From assembly GCA_944328445.1 (NCBI GenBank), contig CALVHO010000004.1:47632-111631 (forward strand): a stretch of 64,000 bases of DNA, given 5' to 3'. A program made the position numbers and the translations under genes. The notes beneath the pieces were generated by a model. That model was given only the letters and a program-made list of their open reading frames with translations, searched no databases and was not told the origin of the DNA. The stretch is from an uncultured Clostridia bacterium. GTDB lineage: Bacteria > Bacillota > Clostridia > Christensenellales > Borkfalkiaceae. Shown piece after piece: positions 60,374 through 64,000 of the stretch; within the stretch, counting starts at the first letter, position 1, and every line of letters begins with the position of its first letter.

Positions 60374-61900
60374 TTGACCTATTACATCGATTGCCTCGAA
60401 GGCGAATGCTGGTGGGGGGGCGCCGTGGCGCAGGGCATTGAAATGCCCGTCTCCTCCACCGATTCCTTCGAGCTGAACGGTACCATCAACCGTTCGGACA
60501 ACCAGTACAACGCACTGTTTGTCAGCAGCCGCGGGCGGTACATCTATGCCGAAAACGGTTGCATCATCCGCTTTGAAGGGAACGGGCAGATCACCCTCTC
60601 CGAAGCCAAGGGAGAGGTGGATATCTCCGAGGGGCACGGTACGCTCAAAGGGGCGTACCGCGCCGCCGCGGCCCGCCACTTCTACAAGGGCAAAACGGTG
60701 CCCGAAGCCATGATCCTCACCCCGCAGTATTGCACGTGGGTGGAGATGCTGCGCAACGTCGGCGAAAAAAAGGTGGAGGAATACGCCGCAGGCATCCTCG
60801 AAAGCGGCATGCCCGCGGGTATCCTCATCCTCGACGACGGCTGGATGCGCACCTATGGCGACTGGCGCTTTGACGAGAACAAGTTCACCGACCCGCAGGG
60901 CATGATCGCCCGCCTGCACGCGCTCGGCTTCAAAGTCGTGCTGTGGGTGTGCCCCTTTGCCGACCCGTCCATGCCGGACTTTGCCGCGCTGGCCGAGAGC
61001 GGCGCCTTCGTGCGCGACCGCACGGGCGCCGTGGCGATGCGCCGCTGGTGGAACGGCACGAGCGCGCTCTTCGACATGAGCAGCCCCGCCGCCGCCGAGC
61101 GGCTGCGCCGCAACTTCGACGCGCTGTTGGCGATGGGGGTGGACGGGTTCAAGTTTGACGCGGGCGACCCCTGCTATTACGACTCCGACGACGAGACGTT
61201 CGGCAAGGTCACGCCCAACGAGCAGAGTAAACTCTGGGCGGAATTTGCCGCCCGTTACGAATACGCCGAGCTGCGCGCCTGCGTGGGCATGGCGGGCTAT
61301 CCCATCGCCCAGCGCCTCGCCGATAAGGACAGCAGCTGGACGGGCCGCAAGGGCATCCTTTCGCTCATCCCCAACATGCTGCAAGCGGGGCTTGCGGGCT
61401 ACCAGTACTGCTGCCCCGACATGGTAGGGGGCGGGCAGGAGGCCGATTTCGGCAGCGGAAAATCGCACGACGACGAGCTCATGGCCCGTTCCTGCCAGTG
61501 CGCCGCGCTCATGCCCATGATGCAGTTTTCCTACGCGATCTGGCGCCGCAGCGCCCCCTTCGTGCAAAAGGTGGTCAAGGACTGCGTCGGCCTGCGCGCC
61601 CGCTACGGCGATTACCTGCGCGGGCTGTTGGGCGAGGCGTCGCGCACGGGCGATCCGCTCATGCGCCACATGGAGTACGAATTCCCCGGGCAGGGGATGG
61701 AGCACGTCGGAGACCAGTTCATGCTCGGCAGCCGTCTGCTCGTCGCGCCCGTCCTGTACAAGGGCATGACCGAGCGAGACGTCGTCCTGCCCCGCGGCTG
61801 CAACTGGAAGTATATGCCCACCGGGCAGGTGTACGGCGGCGGTACGACGGTGCGCGCCAGCGCCCCGCCCGACGTATTGCCGTATTTCGAGAGGGTATAA
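60374..61900 (+). CDS. GH31-like alpha-glycosidase (cytoplasmic)
   Basis: A 508-residue enzyme without signal peptide. A short N-terminal beta-domain is followed by a TIM barrel with GILILDDGWMRTYGDWRFDE, the predicted nucleophile in VDGFKFDAGD (Asp262), a DSSWTG stretch that may supply the acid/base, and QAGLAGYQYCCPDMVGGG, all in GH31 order. The C-terminal beta-domain begins near LLVAPVLYKG. It is much shorter than classic GH31 (700-800 residues). The start is TTG 60374 with GGAGG at 60363-60367. It probably cleaves alpha-linked sugars from imported oligosaccharide. The next gene starts at its stop codon. Confidence 0.8.
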   Translation: MTYYIDCLEGECWWGGAVAQGIEMPVSSTDSFELNGTINRSDNQYNALFVSSRGRYIYAENGCIIRFEGNGQITLSEAKGEVDISEGHGTLKGAYRAAAARHFYKGKTVPEAMILTPQYCTWVEMLRNVGEKKVEEYAAGILESGMPAGILILDDGWMRTYGDWRFDENKFTDPQGMIARLHALGFKVVLWVCPFADPSMPDFAALAESGAFVRDRTGAVAMRRWWNGTSALFDMSSPAAAERLRRNFDALLAMGVDGFKFDAGDPCYYDSDDETFGKVTPNEQSKLWAEFAARYEYAELRACVGMAGYPIAQRLADKDSSWTGRKGILSLIPNMLQAGLAGYQYCCPDMVGGGQEADFGSGKSHDDELMARSCQCAALMPMMQFSYAIWRRSAPFVQKVVKDCVGLRARYGDYLRGLLGEASRTGDPLMRHMEYEFPGQGMEHVGDQFMLGSRLLVAPVLYKGMTERDVVLPRGCNWKYMPTGQVYGGGTTVRASAPPDVLPYFERV

Positions 61901-63072
61901 TGAACTACGATATCAGCTTTTGGAACTACCGCCCCACGGGATACAAGGACGAGGCCGAAGCCGTCGCCGAATGGAAGGACGCGGGCATCACCTTGCCCAT
62001 GACCTTTGAATACGATCCCGCCGTGCACGACAAGGCCCGCATGCTCCGCCTTTTGGACGAGTGTAAAAAAGCGGGCATGCGCGCCATCGTCTGCGACGCG
62101 CGCACCCGCTACATGCGCTGCGCCGAGATCGGCAGGGAGCGCTTTGCGCAGGGCGTGCGCGAGGCCGTGCAGGACTTCGGGTCTCACCCCGCCGTGTTCG
62201 GCTTCCACGTCGGCGACGAGCCGGACAAAGTGCACTGGGAGGACGCGATCGCGGCCTTTTCCATTGTGCGCGAGGCCGCGCCCGCGCTGACGCCCTTCCT
62301 CAACATGTTCCCGTATTGGGAGGAAAGTTCGTTTGCAGACATCGTCGGGCCCGCTTCGCCCGAGGAGTATTGCGACCTTTTGACCGACTTCGTCCGCCGC
62401 AGCGGCGCGTCCATCCTCTCTTTCGACAGCTACGGCCAGTGCGCCTATTTCGACAGGGCGTATTACCAAAACTGCCACCTGAACAACTTCAAGATCTTCG
62501 GCGAAGCGGCGCGCCGCACGGGCGCGCGCCTGTTCGTATCGCTGCTTTCCGTGGGGCACTGGGGCTACCGCGTGCCCACGCAGGACGACATCCGCTGGCA
62601 GCTGTACACCGCCGCCGCGCACGGCGCCACGGGCGTGCATTGGTTCTCCTTTTACCAGGGTACGCTGGACGGCAGCTACCGCGAAAACCCGATCGACATG
62701 TTTGGCCGCCGCACGCACACCTTTGAGGCGATCTCGTACGAGGACCGCGTATTCCTGCGCTTTTTTGCCCCCGCGCTTTCGCAATGCACCTTTGCGGGGG
62801 TCAGCTATTGCGGGCGGCCGCAGGGCGGGTTCCCCGTGTTCCGCCCGGACAAAACGCTGCAAAGCGTCGGCGTCGTCGTGAACGAAACGTCCGTCGCCGT
62901 CACCCGCTGGCAGCGCGCGGACGGCAGCCCCGCCTACACCTTCGTCAATGTAGACAGGAACGAACCCACCAAGCTGCGCCTTAAATTCGGCGGCGCGCTG
63001 AAAGCCCGCAGCTGCGACATCTGGATCGTGCCCGGGCAGATGGTGTACATCGACAAGGACAAAACGATCTGA
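61900..63072 (+). CDS. TIM-barrel glycoside hydrolase-like protein
   Basis: A 390-residue soluble protein beginning NYDISFWNYRPTGYKDE. Strand-helix repeats suggest a TIM barrel: GITLPMTFEYDP, MRAIVCDARTRYMRC, then FGFHVGDEPD with Glu107 in a DEP motif at the place where clan GH-A enzymes have NEP, and ASILSFDSYGQC, LFVSLLSVGHWG and GVHWFSFYQGTLDG. The last 80 residues are a beta-domain. The family is not certain; a glycosidase acting on the same oligosaccharide is inferred from the locus. ATG 61900 overlaps the upstream stop by one base. No signal peptide. Confidence 0.7.
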   Translation: MNYDISFWNYRPTGYKDEAEAVAEWKDAGITLPMTFEYDPAVHDKARMLRLLDECKKAGMRAIVCDARTRYMRCAEIGRERFAQGVREAVQDFGSHPAVFGFHVGDEPDKVHWEDAIAAFSIVREAAPALTPFLNMFPYWEESSFADIVGPASPEEYCDLLTDFVRRSGASILSFDSYGQCAYFDRAYYQNCHLNNFKIFGEAARRTGARLFVSLLSVGHWGYRVPTQDDIRWQLYTAAAHGATGVHWFSFYQGTLDGSYRENPIDMFGRRTHTFEAISYEDRVFLRFFAPALSQCTFAGVSYCGRPQGGFPVFRPDKTLQSVGVVVNETSVAVTRWQRADGSPAYTFVNVDRNEPTKLRLKFGGALKARSCDIWIVPGQMVYIDKDKTI

Positions 63073-63088
63073 ACTTCGGAGAGCTACG

Positions 63089-64000
63089 ATGATCAACCAC
63101 GCAAAGTGTTACAAAAAGGGGTACCCGCGGCCGCAGTTTGTGCGGGACGAATGGGAGGACCTGAACGGGGAATGGCTGTTCGCGTTCGGGGAAGAAGTGA
63201 AAGAGCGTGAAGCGCTCGCGGGCAAACTTGCGCGCAGGATCGAGGTTCCGTTCACGTACGAGACGAAAAAGAGCGGGATCGGGGACGAGACGCCGCACGA
63301 GACGGTGTGGTACGCGCGCAGCGTAAAGAAGCGCGCGGGCAAGCGCAACATCCTGAACATCGACGGCGCGGACTACCTCGCCACGGTGTACGTGAACGGG
63401 AAGAAGGCGGGCAGCCACGAGGGCGCGTACGCGCGCTTTTCACTGGACATCACAGACCTGTTGCACGCGGGGGAGAACCTTCTGGCGATCCGCTGCGACG
63501 ATAAGCTTACGCCGTTGCAGGTGCGCGGCAAGCAGCGCTGGGCGGCGCACAACCACGGCTGCCACTACACGCAGATGACGGGTTTGTGGAAGAGCGTGTG
63601 GATGGAATACGCGAGCGAAGTGCGGCTTTCCGCGCTGCGCATGACGCCGTACCCGAACGAGGGGGAACTGGAACTCATCTTCTCGGTCACGGCGCCCGCG
63701 CCGGACGTGGAAGTGGAGTACGCGGTGGAATTCCGCGGCGAGCGGGTCTGCGCGGGGAGCGTGGTTGCGGACGCGAGCGAGCAGAAGGTGCGGGTGCGCG
63801 TCTCATCCGAGCGCGCGGTGGACCAGGTGAGCATCGCGTACATCGACTGGCCGAACATCTACGACATCGCGTTCACGGTCCGCAAAGGCGGGCGCGAGAC
63901 CGACCGCGTTGGTTCGTACTTTTCGATGACGGACTTTTCGGTGCGCGGGAGCGGGTTCACGCACTGCATGATCCCGAAGTATTTGAAGATGGTTTTGGAC
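63089..64000 (+). CDS. Glycoside hydrolase family 2 enzyme, N-terminal part (runs off the window)
   Basis: An open frame of 304 codons from ATG 63089 to the window edge, with GGAG at 63077-63080. It has the GH2 N-terminal sugar-binding domain: GYPRPQFVRDEWEDLNGEW, ETVWYARSV, LNIDGADYLATVYVNGKKAG, and NHGCHYTQMTGLWKSVWMEY, followed by the Ig-like immunoglobulin domain. This matches beta-galactosidase/beta-glucuronidase/beta-mannosidase proteins, which need about 300 more residues for the catalytic barrel. Codon use differs from neighbours: nearly all alanines are GCG rather than GCC and threonines are mostly ACG. No signal peptide. Confidence 0.85.
   Translation, partial: MINHAKCYKKGYPRPQFVRDEWEDLNGEWLFAFGEEVKEREALAGKLARRIEVPFTYETKKSGIGDETPHETVWYARSVKKRAGKRNILNIDGADYLATVYVNGKKAGSHEGAYARFSLDITDLLHAGENLLAIRCDDKLTPLQVRGKQRWAAHNHGCHYTQMTGLWKSVWMEYASEVRLSALRMTPYPNEGELELIFSVTAPAPDVEVEYAVEFRGERVCAGSVVADASEQKVRVRVSSERAVDQVSIAYIDWPNIYDIAFTVRKGGRETDRVGSYFSMTDFSVRGSGFTHCMIPKYLKMVLD

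Overview
The window is G+C-rich bacterial chromosome, probably from a Bacillota/Clostridia member and possibly a Christensenellales-like gut lineage (low confidence on the order). The evidence is the Gram-positive gene order prs-pth-mfd-foldase lipoprotein, an rnfCDGEAB operon, an SpoVB-type flippase, a THF riboswitch in front of an ECF folate S-component, many lipobox lipoproteins, a sugar ABC transporter without its own ATPase, and many housekeeping-type promoters with 17-18 bp spacers. I see no rRNA, prophage, insertion sequence or CRISPR array. Neighbouring genes often overlap by ATGA or abut, and there are several TTG/GTG starts behind strong Shine-Dalgarno sequences.

Layout: 1-1942 holds a gene tail, rlmH, an M14 carboxypeptidase and tadA. 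2088-10214 holds prs (behind a structured leader), pth, mfd and a large SurA/PrsA-like lipoprotein. 10264-13532 is mostly minus strand: tRNA-Gly(CCC), apgM, ung and mtnN. 13648-17328 encodes an unusual ferritin-like protein, a DEDDh exonuclease and an rRNA m5C methyltransferase. 17637-21533 (minus) is a 1298-residue surface lipoprotein that also has a C-terminal membrane anchor. 21738-28814 holds a split TauE/SafE transporter, the six Rnf genes and a HAD phosphatase. 29298-32419 is ppx, maf and a divergent mreB behind an AT-rich promoter region. 32548-40192 holds an acyl-CoA synthetase (minus), two small winged-helix-like membrane proteins, uvrB and uvrA. 40288-45264 holds a DUF4363/DUF421 pair, the THF riboswitch-folT unit, an SpoVB-like flippase, a two-LysM protein and a Cys-rich beta protein.

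From 45564 to the right edge lies one co-directional glycan-use locus: a lipoprotein, a 1509-residue modular surface protein, a sugar-binding lipoprotein, two ABC permeases, a 1049-residue exported modular protein, a DUF4838 lipoprotein, a GH31-like enzyme, a TIM-barrel hydrolase and the start of a GH2 enzyme. The exported proteins probably bind or trim a glycan at the surface, the permeases import oligosaccharides, and the hydrolases without signal peptides finish degradation inside. No transporter ATPase or regulator is visible, so energising by a shared MsmX-type ATPase encoded elsewhere is inferred. The repeated surface domain of this locus is the best candidate for something undescribed.

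Recurrent small-scale features are short G+C-rich tandem repeats with 31-40 bp periods in at least five spacers, and GTACAAAAT-like motifs clustered before ppx and present in a perfect 24-bp palindrome before pth.
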